64,000 nucleotides of DNA, taken from contig NZ_WNXD01000002.1 of the NCBI RefSeq assembly GCF_014172375.1, forward strand, positions 1,674,001-1,738,000, read 5' to 3'. Shown piece by piece: positions 47,243 to 58,719 of the stretch. The notes beneath the pieces are model-generated. The model ran no database searches. It had not been told where the DNA came from and saw only the letters and a list, made by a program, of their open reading frames with translations. The position numbers were made by a program, and so were the translations under genes. The DNA is from Pedobacter planticolens (lineage in GTDB: Bacteria; Bacteroidota; Bacteroidia; Sphingobacteriales; Sphingobacteriaceae). Every line of letters starts with the position of its first letter. Position 1 is the stretch's first letter.

Positions 47243-49300
47243 TTACAACTTAACCGCTAAACTTGTATAATAATTAACCCCAGCTGCGGTATTAAAATAT
47301 CTATTGTTTGCGGCATTTAAATCGTTGCCTAAGCTGTAACGCTGATTGAAAACGTTGTTAACTCCTGCCGAAATGTTTAATGCAGTTTTACCTAACTGTA
47401 AATTACGAAGTCCTGCTTTTACATCTGCCAAATGATACTTTGTCGCAAATACAGTATTTGCATCGTTTAGTGGAATAGCAGCGGTATAATTATGTTGAGC
47501 AAATAGATAAAATCCTTTTTTAAAAGTAAACTCCAAGCTATTAATTAAAGTAGTATTGGGCACTCCAGTTAATTTGTTGCCCGAGTAATCTTGTGCTGCA
47601 TTTTTAAAATCCTCAAACCTAAAATGACTGTAAGTATAACTGCTGCGTAATTGTACTCCATTTAAAAAACGATTAGCATTCGTTTGCAATAACCATCCTG
47701 AAAGTTGTACTTCTGTACCTAGCTGTTTGGTACCGCCTGCATTAATAAAATATTCTACAGCATTTTCATTCAATCTCCTTACAATCGCATTTTGCAAATG
47801 GAAATAGAATAGACTTCCATCAGCATAAAAACGTTTATTGTTAGCTAAATAGCGAACACCGCTTTCATAATTCCAACCTGCTTCTGCTTGCAAACTATTA
47901 TTAATAATATTATCTGATGAACGTACTTCGGCCAAAGTAGGTGGCGAATATCCTTTGCTTAATGATCCTCTCACCGTAAAATTAGGGTTGATTAAATAAG
48001 AAGCGGCAAACTTTGGCATCAACCTCGTTTTAAAACTTCTATTCTTTTCGGCAATAGCCAAAGGGAAATAACTTTGGTAGTTATAATTGAAGAAATTTAA
48101 ACTCGAACCTAATTCAATTAGCAGGCGATGATTAACATCGAAGTTGAAACGTAGAAAGCCAAAATCTTGATGCGCTGTTAAATCATCTGATGCCATAAGT
48201 GCAGTTGCTATGCCTTTATCGTTGCCATAGTTTTTAATGTCGTTTTTTGTTTGTGCACTTTCTACACCTGCCTGAATGGTATAGTTGATGTTATGATGAA
48301 CAGCTGCATATTCTACAAAAGTTCTTAAGCCGATGGTGCTTTCTTTTCGCTTTTCGTAATTAGTGATAAAAGGGTTTTTAAAATCGGTAAAGGAAGTAAA
48401 AAGTGCGAGTACATGTTTAAAATGCTGATTAAAACTATAACTGTGTGCTAAACCTCCAAAAAAGGTTTTGTTATAAATGGCTGCTTGCTGTTGCACTGCA
48501 CTTGGTAGCGTTGGGGTTGCCGGTCGGGCAGATTTCGGATTTGCTGCTAATTGTGCTGCGGTTAATCCGCCTGGAGTTTCGTATCCTAAATCACTGTAAA
48601 AAAGAAAAGCTTTTAAAACACCTTTTGCATTATAGTTCCATTGGTGTGCGGTTTGAATATACTTTCTTTTTAAGGCGCTGTTTTCTCTATAGCCATCGCT
48701 TTGCTGGTACCCTTGGGTAATGCTAAAATTATAATTTTTATACAGTTGCTGTACGCTCGCAGTTTGATGGAGCAAGCCATACGAACCAGCGGTTAAAGAA
48801 ACTTCAACTTCGTTATTTCTTTTTAAAGGAGAATTTAAAAGCACCACTCCGCCTGTATTGGCACCGAATATACTGGCTTCTGGTCCTTTGTAAATTTCTA
48901 TGGAACCAATCCCTGCAATGTCTAAAGAGTTGAGATAGGTATTTCCGCTGGCATCGGTTAAAGGGAAATCGTCGATATAAATTTTAATGTTTCTTACGCC
49001 AAAAGGCGAACGCAATAAGCTGCCACATAAGGATAAACGATAACTACCTGGCGATCGTTCTTCCATCCGTACTCCGGGTGCTGTGTTCATACTGCTGACT
49101 AAGGAGCTGGTTGGCTGGTTTTGCAATAGATTGCTATCTAAAACACTCACCGCACCAATGGCTCTTAGTAAAGGTTGCGGATTGTAGTAACCTTTAACTA
49201 CAATTTCATTTAATTTTTTAACGCTATCTGTCGGTGTAACTTGGGCGGCAACTGAAAAAGAGAGTAGGGCAAGTAAAAGGGTAAGGGATGATTTTGACAT
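47243..49300 (-). CDS. TonB-dependent outer-membrane receptor
   Basis: 685 residues with a signal peptide (LLLALLSFSVAAQ). A plug domain starts near residue 30 (KKLNEIVVKGYY resembles a TonB box region) with IGSIEIYKGPEASIFGANTGGVVLLNS. A 22-stranded barrel follows and ends with an aromatic C-terminus (NYYTSLAVKL). It lacks the N-terminal carboxypeptidase-like extension of SusC proteins and has no SusD partner, so it fits an iron-siderophore or vitamin receptor better than a glycan importer. Ligand unknown. Confidence 0.93.
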   Translation of the reverse strand: MSKSSLTLLLALLSFSVAAQVTPTDSVKKLNEIVVKGYYNPQPLLRAIGAVSVLDSNLLQNQPTSSLVSSMNTAPGVRMEERSPGSYRLSLCGSLLRSPFGVRNIKIYIDDFPLTDASGNTYLNSLDIAGIGSIEIYKGPEASIFGANTGGVVLLNSPLKRNNEVEVSLTAGSYGLLHQTASVQQLYKNYNFSITQGYQQSDGYRENSALKRKYIQTAHQWNYNAKGVLKAFLFYSDLGYETPGGLTAAQLAANPKSARPATPTLPSAVQQQAAIYNKTFFGGLAHSYSFNQHFKHVLALFTSFTDFKNPFITNYEKRKESTIGLRTFVEYAAVHHNINYTIQAGVESAQTKNDIKNYGNDKGIATALMASDDLTAHQDFGFLRFNFDVNHRLLIELGSSLNFFNYNYQSYFPLAIAEKNRSFKTRLMPKFAASYLINPNFTVRGSLSKGYSPPTLAEVRSSDNIINNSLQAEAGWNYESGVRYLANNKRFYADGSLFYFHLQNAIVRRLNENAVEYFINAGGTKQLGTEVQLSGWLLQTNANRFLNGVQLRSSYTYSHFRFEDFKNAAQDYSGNKLTGVPNTTLINSLEFTFKKGFYLFAQHNYTAAIPLNDANTVFATKYHLADVKAGLRNLQLGKTALNISAGVNNVFNQRYSLGNDLNAANNRYFNTAAGVNYYTSLAVKL

Positions 49301-49355
49301 AGCTGTTTAAATGTTGCAATTTAAAAATTAATTACGATTGCTGTTATTGCATTTT

Positions 49356-49382
49356 GTCATCCTGAGCGCAGCGAAGGATCTT
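49356..49382. repeat. Partial GTCATCCTGAGC dispersed repeat
   Basis: GTCATCCTGAGCGCAGCGAAGGATC, one arm of the type seen at 46551-46630. Confidence 0.5.
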
Positions 49383-49399
49383 TATTTCTAGTTCACATG

Positions 49400-49481
49400 C
49401 GTCATTCCCGTGAAAACGGGAATCGTAAAGCGATAAAAAGACAATTAAGCATTACGATGCCCAGTCAAGCTGGGCATGACG
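49400..49481. repeat. Paired-hairpin intergenic element, TCATTCCCG family, copy 3
   Basis: CGTCATTCCCGTGAAAACGGGAAT and later GCCCAGTCAAGCTGGGC with a terminal ATGACG. The left hairpin is identical to the other copies; the right one has the GCCCA/TGGGC variant shared with copy 4. Confidence 0.8.
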
Positions 49482-49910
49482 GGATGTTCTTAGTACGTAT
49501 GGCGTGTTATTCCGTTAATCGCCTTTGCGTTAAAATGGTCAACAATTTAACTTTCTCTTAATAAATTATCGTAATAGTAAAATTATAATTAACTGATAGT
49601 TAATTAGTTATCGTTAGAAATTACTTGTGTGGTATCTTCTTTATCTCTACATTGCGAGCAGAAGAAATGGATGGTTTTTGCAAAACAATCAGGCATATTT
49701 TTATCGACTAGCGTTGTTACATACGCTTTGCTCGGGGACAAGAATGAACTACAAAAATTAAAATTTATATAATGACCAATCTTTTATTAAAAACAACTTT
49801 GTTCTCTTCATTTGGTACGTTACCAGAAAAAAGAGGACGACTACCGCCAAAGGATGTAACCTTAAAAGGTAGTTATGCGGCTTAAAGACTACGGCTGAAG
49901 CTTTAAAAAG
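49482..49910. other. Gene-poor spacer between the TonB receptor and the 42-bp array
   Basis: About 430 bases of A/T-rich DNA. The only open frame I would mention is a 37-codon one at 49772-49885 (starts MTNLLLKTTLFSSFG, ends KGSYAA), on the plus strand. Nothing else supports it, so I do not call it a gene. Confidence 0.3.
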
Positions 49911-50162
49911 AACAATTTACAACTGTATTTTTTGAATTTACAGTTGACAAAGAACAATTTACAGCTGTATTTTTTGAATTTACAGTTGACAAAGAACAAT
50001 TTACAGCTGTATTTTTTGAATTTACAACTGACAAAGAACAATTTACAACTGTATTTTTTGAATTTACAGTTGACAAAGAACAATTTACAGCTGTATTTTT
50101 TGAATTTACAACTGTCAAAGAACAATTGTCAACTGTGTTTTTTGAATTGTCAACTGTAGTTT
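49911..50162. repeat. Six-copy 42-bp tandem array made of 21-bp half-units
   Basis: Units start at 49911, 49953, 49995, 50037, 50079 and 50121; the last is diverged. Each unit contains ATTTACA twice, 21 bases apart: ATTTACAGCTGTATTTTTTGA and ATTTACAGTTGACAAAGAACA. TACAGCTGTA inside is a perfect palindrome in several units. Because 42 is a multiple of three and the unit lacks stops, several frames are open on both strands; these are not genes. Confidence 0.9.
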
Positions 50163-50316
50163 AACTAGGGTTAACCGTTGCTAGCCTATATCAATAACTC
50201 AAATAATCAGATACATTCAGTATAAAACATTTTATCTATCAATTTCATATCCCACTGTTTGTTCTTTATTCATTTTTAATTGAATAGGGGATGATCAAGG
50301 CTTAAAAAACAAAATT

Positions 50317-50925
50317 ATGAGTAAACCAAAAATTATAACGGGTTTTAAACGTTACAATCACACAGAACTAGATGTTAAAGCAAAATTTATTGTTGACAGT
50401 ATGACAGACAATGCAAATTTTGTAACGCCCATTCCTTCCTTAGCTGATGTTACAGCTGCAACAACTAACTACATTGAAGCATTAAGTAATGCTGAAGGGG
50501 GAGGAAAATCTCAAATGGCCATAAGAAACCAAACTCGCAAAATTTTGGAAGGATTACTAGACAAACTAGCATTGTATGTAGAGGCCTATGGTAAAGATGA
50601 CGAGGTAATCTTGTTAAGTTCTGGATTTAGTTTAGCAAAAGGGTATAGTCCGATTGGTATTTTACCCAAGCCAGAAGGTTTTACAGTTCAATCTATAGAT
50701 AAAGGCACTATAAGTTTAAGATTAGCTGCCATTCGAGGTGCAAATAGCTATCAGTTTGAGTATCGTTTACTGGGCGATGAAACATGGATAATACGTGTGC
50801 AAAGTAAAAGCTCTTTATCCTTAACTAATTTACCAAGCGGCTCGCAGTTTGAGTTTAGGGTAGCTGCAATAGGCAGTGCCGTAGAACGAATTTATAGCGA
50901 TGAGCTTAAAAGCTTTGTGTTGTAA
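50317..50925 (+). CDS. Fibronectin type III domain protein
   Basis: 202 residues without a signal peptide. The N-terminal ~110 residues are helical and unrecognised (TAATTNYIEALSNAEGGGKSQMAIRNQTRKIL). The C-terminal ~85 form an Fn3 domain: PKPEGFTVQSIDKGTISLRLAAIRGANSYQFEYRLLG, then the SLTNLPSGSQFEFRVAAIGS turn. Proteins of this small helical-plus-Fn3 type occur in Bacteroidetes with no known function. It sits directly after the 42-bp array and has its own terminator. Confidence 0.78.
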   Translation: MSKPKIITGFKRYNHTELDVKAKFIVDSMTDNANFVTPIPSLADVTAATTNYIEALSNAEGGGKSQMAIRNQTRKILEGLLDKLALYVEAYGKDDEVILLSSGFSLAKGYSPIGILPKPEGFTVQSIDKGTISLRLAAIRGANSYQFEYRLLGDETWIIRVQSKSSLSLTNLPSGSQFEFRVAAIGSAVERIYSDELKSFVL

Positions 50926-50947
50926 GGGAGGGGTAACTATTTAATAT

Positions 50948-50982
50948 AAAAAGCCACTCTGTGTATGGAGTGGCTTTTTTTT
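50948..50982 (+). terminator. Terminator of the Fn3 gene
   Basis: AAAAAGCCACTC and GAGTGGCTTTTT stem followed by an extended T tract (T8 in all). Confidence 0.88.
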
Positions 50983-50995
50983 ATCCTCTGTGCTT

Positions 50996-51042
50996 GTCAT
51001 GCTGAGCTAGCCTGCACTGAGCATAGTCGAAGTGAAGGACCT
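50996..51042. repeat. Dispersed repeat GTCATGCTGAGCTAGCCTGCACTGAGC
   Basis: A half-element of the family at 46551-46630, with AGTCGAAGTGAAGGACC at its end. It begins a 500-base gene-free, repeat-rich spacer that runs to about 51480. Confidence 0.5.
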
Positions 51043-51336
51043 TTCTTTTTAGCTCGCCGCCGCTATGGCTCTTTCTTTTCTCTTGATAGAAAAGAAACAA
51101 AAGATCAAGGCTTAGTATCATCTCTCGGATTAAGCAATCCAAACTTTTAGGGCAACAAGCAGCAGACCCGATGAAAAATCGGGTTTAGCTCATTGTTTTG
51201 GATTGTGGTTTTTGAAAGTTTGTGGGGGAAGTTTGAATTGCTTTCTCCTTCGGGATGCTACAAGGCCAGTCCTCGTTCTTGGGAAAGGATTGTGGTTTTG
51301 TGTGAGGTTGTATGGCGGTCGTATTACCTCCCTGTT
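51043..51336. other. Repeat-derived spacer without genes
   Basis: Holds GAAAAGAAACAAAAGATCAAGG and GACCCGATGAAAAATCGGGT (hairpin near 51164-51186), both resembling widespread intergenic words. Several frames are open by chance but show no protein-like sequence. Confidence 0.45.
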
Positions 51337-51362
51337 CGTCTTTGCGAGGCACGAAGCAATCT
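51337..51362. repeat. Inverted copy of the 47157 repeat
   Basis: CGTCTTTGCGAGGCACGAAGCAATCT, the complement of the word at 47157-47181 with minor changes. Confidence 0.55.
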
Positions 51363-51379
51363 CCATATCTCTAGTTATG

Positions 51380-51462
51380 CGTCATTCCCGTGAAAACGGG
51401 AATCGTAAAGCGTTAAAAAGAGAACTAGTGCATTACGATGCCCAGTCAAGCTGAGCATGACG
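51380..51462. repeat. Paired-hairpin intergenic element, TCATTCCCG family, copy 4
   Basis: CGTCATTCCCGTGAAAACGGGAAT then GCCCAGTCAAGCTGAGC and ATGACG. Nearly the same as copy 3; the right stem has one weakened pair. Confidence 0.8.
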
Positions 51463-51518
51463 CGATGTTTTGAGAAACCAGTTAATAGAAGACTCACTTG
51501 AAGTAACCTTTTGTTTAG

Positions 51519-51707
51519 CTACTCTTGTTTTTCTTTATTGTTCTTAAAAAGAAAGTAAACCGTCATTATAAAAGTTAAAATATAGATAACTGCCATGGCA
51601 GGGCTTTCAAACTTAAAAGTTTTAAAATCGAACTGTTTAAAAATGGTTGCTCCCAAAACGATAGCTATAATGATGAGTGGAAATGATAGTCCTTTTTTAG
51701 TGCTCAT
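51519..51707 (-). CDS. Small two-helix membrane protein
   Basis: 62 residues: a basic start (MSTKKG), two transmembrane helices (LIIIAIVLGATIF and PAMAVIYILTFIMTVYFLF), and a charged tail KNNKEKQE. No family recognised. It begins 11 bases downstream of arr on the same strand, so it is probably the last gene of the VOC-arr transcript. Confidence 0.65.
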   Translation of the reverse strand: MSTKKGLSFPLIIIAIVLGATIFKQFDFKTFKFESPAMAVIYILTFIMTVYFLFKNNKEKQE

Positions 51708-51718
51708 GAGTTTTAAGT

Positions 51719-52156
51719 TTAATTAATAATTTTTGCGTTCGAATCTGCTTTAAGGTTTGCTATCCTTTCTCGCCATTGTTGCAGTTCTTCAGGTGTTAGT
51801 CTTACCCAATCTGTTACTTCGCCAACTATTTTCAGTGGCGCTTGGCTGCGGTAGGAACGTGTCGGATTGCCTGGAAATTTTTTGTCGGTAACGTTCGGGT
51901 CATTTTCAAAACTCCCCGTTGGTTCAACAATGTAAACCCGTCCTTCTCCGTCGCCTTTGGCCAAGGCGGCAGCAAGCCCAGCACCATTAGGTAAGGCTGT
52001 AAAATAAATGTGATTCATGATCACTTCAGTGTAGTAATTAGAGTTGAAGCCAGCTGTGAGTAAATCGCCAAGTTTCAAATCTGCTTTTGTTCCGTGATAA
52101 AAGGGGCCATTATCTAAACTATCAGTCCCATCAATTCCGTTAGTGTTGTCTTTCAT
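51719..52156 (-). CDS. arr: NAD+-rifampin ADP-ribosyltransferase (Arr family)
   Basis: Transfers ADP-ribose from NAD+ to the C23 hydroxyl of rifamycins and inactivates them, by family knowledge. 145 residues, the usual Arr length. The diagnostic sequence is present throughout: GPFYHGTKADLKLGDLL, the MNHIYFTALPNGAGLAAALAKGDGEGRVYIVEP region and DPNVTDKKFPGNPTRSYRS near residues 88-106. Divergence from clinical Arr proteins cannot be judged here. In an apparent operon between a VOC protein (24 bases upstream) and a small membrane protein. Confidence 0.93.
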   Translation of the reverse strand: MKDNTNGIDGTDSLDNGPFYHGTKADLKLGDLLTAGFNSNYYTEVIMNHIYFTALPNGAGLAAALAKGDGEGRVYIVEPTGSFENDPNVTDKKFPGNPTRSYRSQAPLKIVGEVTDWVRLTPEELQQWRERIANLKADSNAKIIN

Positions 52157-52180
52157 TCTTTAATGCTCTATTTTGGGTAG

Positions 52181-52633
52181 TTATTTTTTGCCAAGCTCTT
52201 CTGCTAAACCAACAAGTAGTCCTTCGGTGCCACGAATGTAGCAGAGCTTATAGGTTTCACCATATTTAACTACTTCGCCAACAAGCTGAGCACCTTTCTT
52301 TATGAGTCTGGCAACCAGTTCGTCAATGTCTTCAACGGTAAACATTACACGTAAATAACCCAAAGAGTTTACAGGAGCAATCCGATGATCTGAAATGGTT
52401 TGTGGAGTGAGAAATCGAGAAAGTTCCAACCGACTGTGGCCATCTGGAGTAACCATCATCGCAATCTCTACACTTTGATCGCCTAGCCCAGTAACGCTAC
52501 CAGCCCATTCTCCTTCTATCATGGCTCTTCCTTCTAGTTTTAGTCCTATCTCTGTGAAAAATGAGATCGCATCATCGAGGGATTCTACAACGATGCCCAT
52601 ATTGTCCATTCGTAGTAATTTGTTTTGTGCCAT
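52181..52633 (-). CDS. VOC-superfamily protein (glyoxalase/bleomycin-resistance fold)
   Basis: 150 residues with two beta-alpha-beta-beta-beta modules. MDNMGIVVESLDDAISFFTEIGLKLEG begins the first and LGYLRVMFTVEDIDELVARLIKKGAQLVGEV begins the second. The substrate is unknown; members include antibiotic-resistance and dioxygenase-like enzymes. First gene of the apparent VOC-arr-membrane-protein operon. Confidence 0.88.
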   Translation of the reverse strand: MAQNKLLRMDNMGIVVESLDDAISFFTEIGLKLEGRAMIEGEWAGSVTGLGDQSVEIAMMVTPDGHSRLELSRFLTPQTISDHRIAPVNSLGYLRVMFTVEDIDELVARLIKKGAQLVGEVVKYGETYKLCYIRGTEGLLVGLAEELGKK

Positions 52634-52777
52634 AGTTTTATCTTAATATAAAGTGGTTTTAAATTAAGCGCTAGAAGTTCGACGCGTGTTTGATAGCTCA
52701 ATAAAGTTAAAGAAAATTAGAAAGGTGTAGATGAAATCTCTGTTATTTTGCTAAACCAATGTTGGTGGCAGTTTTAT

Positions 52778-53395
52778 TCATCTTTTTATTTTTCCAAATT
52801 CGTATACATTATTTTTGTCTCTGCCTGAATAGCTATTAATTACTTTAAATGTTGCAGGGTCAGCTCCATCAACTATTTTGTTATCATTTATTACATGCTT
52901 TTTTGTCTTGCCCCAATCTTCATCGATAGCATTAAAGTCATCTATGTCATTTAAAGTTAATGTGTCATTGCCGTGAATTAGTATGTTTCCAGCCCTAGAC
53001 CAGGGATATTCAAAAAGTTTCAATTTGTCCAATTCTATTCCTTTTATTGAGCAGTCGTTTATATTGTTGTAAAACCCAAAAAAGTATGCGCTGTCTTTAT
53101 CTACAAAAATATAGTTGCCGATAAATTTAAAAGCGTTTGGATCTATGTCTCTTATAGGTTCTCCATCAATGAACAAATGGTTTTTGTCTTTTCCAAAATC
53201 AAGGTTACAATCGCAATCAAATTTCATTTGTTGGAAAGTCGTAGCGTCAGCTTGTTCAATAAAACGTTTTCCTTGTCCGCTACCTTCATTCCAATATTCA
53301 TAATAAACTTTGTCATTTTCTACCTTGTAGCCTCGTTTGCAGCTTATCAAGAGTGATGTTGCCAAAATTGCAAGTAATAGAAGTCTGGTTGTCAT
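52778..53395 (-). CDS. DKNYY-like lipoprotein
   Basis: Start at ATG 53395 gives a lipoprotein signal (LATSLLISC); 205 residues. The mature part repeats a motif of the DKNYY type: FGKDKNHLFIDGEPI, VDKDSAYFFGF and RDKNNVYEFGK, spaced by about 20-45 residues. Such repeats occur in secreted proteins of unknown function. It is monocistronic. Confidence 0.72.
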   Translation of the reverse strand: MTTRLLLLAILATSLLISCKRGYKVENDKVYYEYWNEGSGQGKRFIEQADATTFQQMKFDCDCNLDFGKDKNHLFIDGEPIRDIDPNAFKFIGNYIFVDKDSAYFFGFYNNINDCSIKGIELDKLKLFEYPWSRAGNILIHGNDTLTLNDIDDFNAIDEDWGKTKKHVINDNKIVDGADPATFKVINSYSGRDKNNVYEFGKIKR

Positions 53396-53500
53396 TTTAT
53401 GGATGTCTTTTAAATTGTAGTAACTCTCAAATATACTCAACGAACATGGGTGTAAACTCTCTGAAAATATTACTAAAGCACTAAAAAGAAAAGTTTAATT

Positions 53501-54004
53501 TTAAAACCCCAACCTCCAATTAAACAAATTATCAACTTCGCCAACCTTTTCGAAATGATTTCTTTCTAGTATTCCAAATGATGCAGGATTATCTTTTGCG
53601 GTTTGTGCAAATATAGATTTCACGTTTTCTTGTCTTTTTGCCCATTCAATAATACAAGCAACGGCTTCGGTCATGTAGCCTTTACCTCTAAACTCTTCGT
53701 ACGTGCCGTAACCAATTTCAATTTCTCCATTTTCATCAGGTTCCCCTACAAAACAGATATCGCCAATCATTCTGTTCTCAGCTTTTAAAATGAGAGTCCA
53801 CAAGGTGGAGAACAAATGATTTTTTCCAGTATCGGCTACATTTGGTAAAATGGTTTCTTCTAAAGCTTCTTTCAGTGCTGCTGAAATTATTTTATGAGTT
53901 GGGTTTAATTGTAACTCAGCCTCTAACGAATCATCATTTTTAATGTATTTTACTAATTGATTGTGAGTGAGAGGTTGTAGAATGAGGCGTTTGCTTTCGA
54001 TCAT
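53501..54004 (-). CDS. GNAT family N-acetyltransferase (RimJ-like)
   Basis: 167 residues from ATG 54004 (an alternative ATG at 54019 would overlap map by 10 bases). Acetyl-CoA fold motifs: MIESKRLILQPLT start, GDICFVGEPDENGEIEIGYGTYEEFRGKGYMTEAVACIIEWA with the R/Q-x-x-G-x-G/A-like P-loop RGKGYM, and the tail NPASFGILERNHFEKVG. The target is unknown; RimJ/RimI-like relatives modify ribosomal proteins. It directly follows map on the same strand. Confidence 0.85.
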   Translation of the reverse strand: MIESKRLILQPLTHNQLVKYIKNDDSLEAELQLNPTHKIISAALKEALEETILPNVADTGKNHLFSTLWTLILKAENRMIGDICFVGEPDENGEIEIGYGTYEEFRGKGYMTEAVACIIEWAKRQENVKSIFAQTAKDNPASFGILERNHFEKVGEVDNLFNWRLGF

Positions 54005-54009
54005 AGGGT

Positions 54010-54774
54010 TTAGTTCCAAATTTCATTTTGATTAGTCAGTATTAGCGGCATGCCATCTGTAACCATAATTGTGTGTTCATGCTGTGCTACAAAACCACCT
54101 TTGTTGCCTACCAATGTCCAACCATCTTTTTCTGTATTGGCTATCGTAGATTTAGTAGAGATAAAGGTTTCGACAGCAACGGTTGTGTTTTTTCTAAACC
54201 GTTCAAAGTTATAACGGTCTTGGAAGTTAGCAATTTCATGCGGTTCTTCATGTAAACTTCTGCCCACACCATGTCCGGTTAAATTTTTAATTACCGTATA
54301 GCCTGATTTCTTTGCTTCAGTTTCAATCAGTTTTCCAATCTCGCTTATTCTAACTCCTCCTTTAATTTGGCTGATTGCTTTTTTTAAAATGTTTTTAGAA
54401 GCGGTTACCAACTTTTGGTACTGATAAATATCTTCGCCCAGTACAAAAGAACCTCCATTGTCCGACCAAAAACCATCTAACTCTGCAGATACATCAATAT
54501 TCACCAAATCGCCTTCCTTAAATATTTTTAATTCGCTCGGTATGCCATGCGCAACTTCATTATTCACACTAATGCATGTCCAACCCGGGAAATCGTAAGT
54601 TAAGCGTGGGGCAGACTTTGCACCTAAATCATTTAAAATGCTGCCACCAAAATCATCTAGTTGTTTAGCGGTCATGCCAGGTTTCACATATTCCCGCATT
54701 TCTTTGAGTGTAATAGCAACTGCATCACTTATTTTTTGCATTCCTGCAAGCTCTTCGGCATTGGTTATAGACAT
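54010..54774 (-). CDS. map: Methionine aminopeptidase, type I
   Basis: Removes N-terminal methionine from nascent proteins. 254 residues. Metal ligands visible: NIDVSAELDGFWSDNGGSF (two Asp), GHGVGRSLHEEPHEI (His), ETFIS (Glu) and AQHEHTIMVT (Glu near the end). A standard-length type I enzyme without the N-terminal zinc finger. It is not beside secY/infA as in many genomes, so this may be a second copy. A GNAT gene follows. Confidence 0.93.
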   Translation of the reverse strand: MSITNAEELAGMQKISDAVAITLKEMREYVKPGMTAKQLDDFGGSILNDLGAKSAPRLTYDFPGWTCISVNNEVAHGIPSELKIFKEGDLVNIDVSAELDGFWSDNGGSFVLGEDIYQYQKLVTASKNILKKAISQIKGGVRISEIGKLIETEAKKSGYTVIKNLTGHGVGRSLHEEPHEIANFQDRYNFERFRKNTTVAVETFISTKSTIANTEKDGWTLVGNKGGFVAQHEHTIMVTDGMPLILTNQNEIWN

Positions 54775-57635
<2,861 letters not shown>

Positions 57636-57692
57636 TCGTTTAACCACATAGACACAAAGTTAAGTCGATACAAATTTTTTATAATATCATAT

Positions 57693-57722
57693 AAGTCGTA
57701 GCATATCGCTACGACTTTTTTT
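57693..57722 (+). terminator. Terminator of icd
   Basis: AAGTCGTAGC and GCTACGACTT arms around ATATC, followed by T7. Confidence 0.88.
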
Positions 57723-57896
57723 GTTAATTAATGTAAGATACTTTTAGCTCTACTTAATTTCATCACCTTTTAAGGTGATACTTTCTTAATTCTTCCTTGT
57801 TTTCATTATCGATTTAGTTTTTGTACACCTCTAAAAGACGATTTTTTGCAGACTATTGAATGGCTAGGTTTGCTGAATAATTTAATCCCTAACAAA

Positions 57897-58709
57897 ATGA
57901 AAAAAAATATTTTCTATAGTTTAATTGCCCTGATGGGTTTATTTGCTGCCTGTAAAAAAGAGCCTAAACCAGTTGATCATATTGTTACTAATCCGTATAA
58001 AAATTCTCGACCAATAGAAGTATCAAGTGATGATGGCAGGCTAACCAAGTATTCTTACAATGCTACCAATCAAGTTATTAAAGCGGAATATTATCAAAAT
58101 GGCACCCTCAATAATTTAGAAACATATACGTATACAAATGGTAAACTAACTCAAATTGCTCTAGAAAAAGGGACATCTATAAAAAATACACAGGATTTTA
58201 CATATCAAGGTAATACAGATATCATTGAAAGCATAATTTCCACTAGTATAAAATATATAAATCCTGCGCAACCAATAACTACTTTAACAAGTACTCAATA
58301 CTACAGCAGCTATGCAGATGGAACGGTTTTTAAAGTAACAACAAAGAATGGTATGGATGTAACATCTAGTATTCGTACATATACCTTTAGTGTAAAGGGA
58401 GAAAACCCGTTTGTAACAATTGATTTTTTTCCGCAAGCGCTAAATGGGAATCCTGTTAATCCAGCTTTTAATTTTAATATAACAACAGAATATTACAAAG
58501 ATGTATTTGACCCAATGTCACATTATTCTACAAACTCTACATTTGAAAGCAAATTTATACCGAAAAGCGGAGCAATAAGTACAAACGAAAATTCATATTA
58601 TACCCAAACTTATGAATTGGATAATGTGGGTAGAATAAAGACTATAAGCACAACCTATCCTTCTAGTCAAAATACGATGAAAACTACTTATACCTACGAA
58701 ACATATTAA
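57897..58709 (+). CDS. YD-repeat-like lipoprotein, paralogue 1
   Basis: Start at ATG 57897 gives a lipoprotein signal (LIALMGLFAAC) and 270 residues. The mature part contains short beta motifs like those of RHS/YD-repeat proteins: LTKYSYNATNQVIKAEYY, LETYTYTNGKLTQI and YELDNVGRIKTIST. It is strongly similar to the next gene at both ends and across most of its length. Function unknown; probably a surface lipoprotein. Confidence 0.75.
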   Translation: MKKNIFYSLIALMGLFAACKKEPKPVDHIVTNPYKNSRPIEVSSDDGRLTKYSYNATNQVIKAEYYQNGTLNNLETYTYTNGKLTQIALEKGTSIKNTQDFTYQGNTDIIESIISTSIKYINPAQPITTLTSTQYYSSYADGTVFKVTTKNGMDVTSSIRTYTFSVKGENPFVTIDFFPQALNGNPVNPAFNFNITTEYYKDVFDPMSHYSTNSTFESKFIPKSGAISTNENSYYTQTYELDNVGRIKTISTTYPSSQNTMKTTYTYETY

Positions 58710-58719
58710 TCCTAACAAA

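Noticed and set aside
47243..49300. SusC-type glycan importer
   Set aside because: No N-terminal carboxypeptidase-like extension and no SusD gene beside it; kept as a general TonB-dependent receptor.
49889..50159. Long open frames on both strands over the 42-bp array
   Set aside because: The repeat length is a multiple of three and lacks stops in several frames, so the frames are a by-product of the array; no start signal or protein-like composition.
50965..51454. Three small plus-strand frames
   Set aside because: They run through dispersed repeat elements (51380 and others) and show no conserved protein features.
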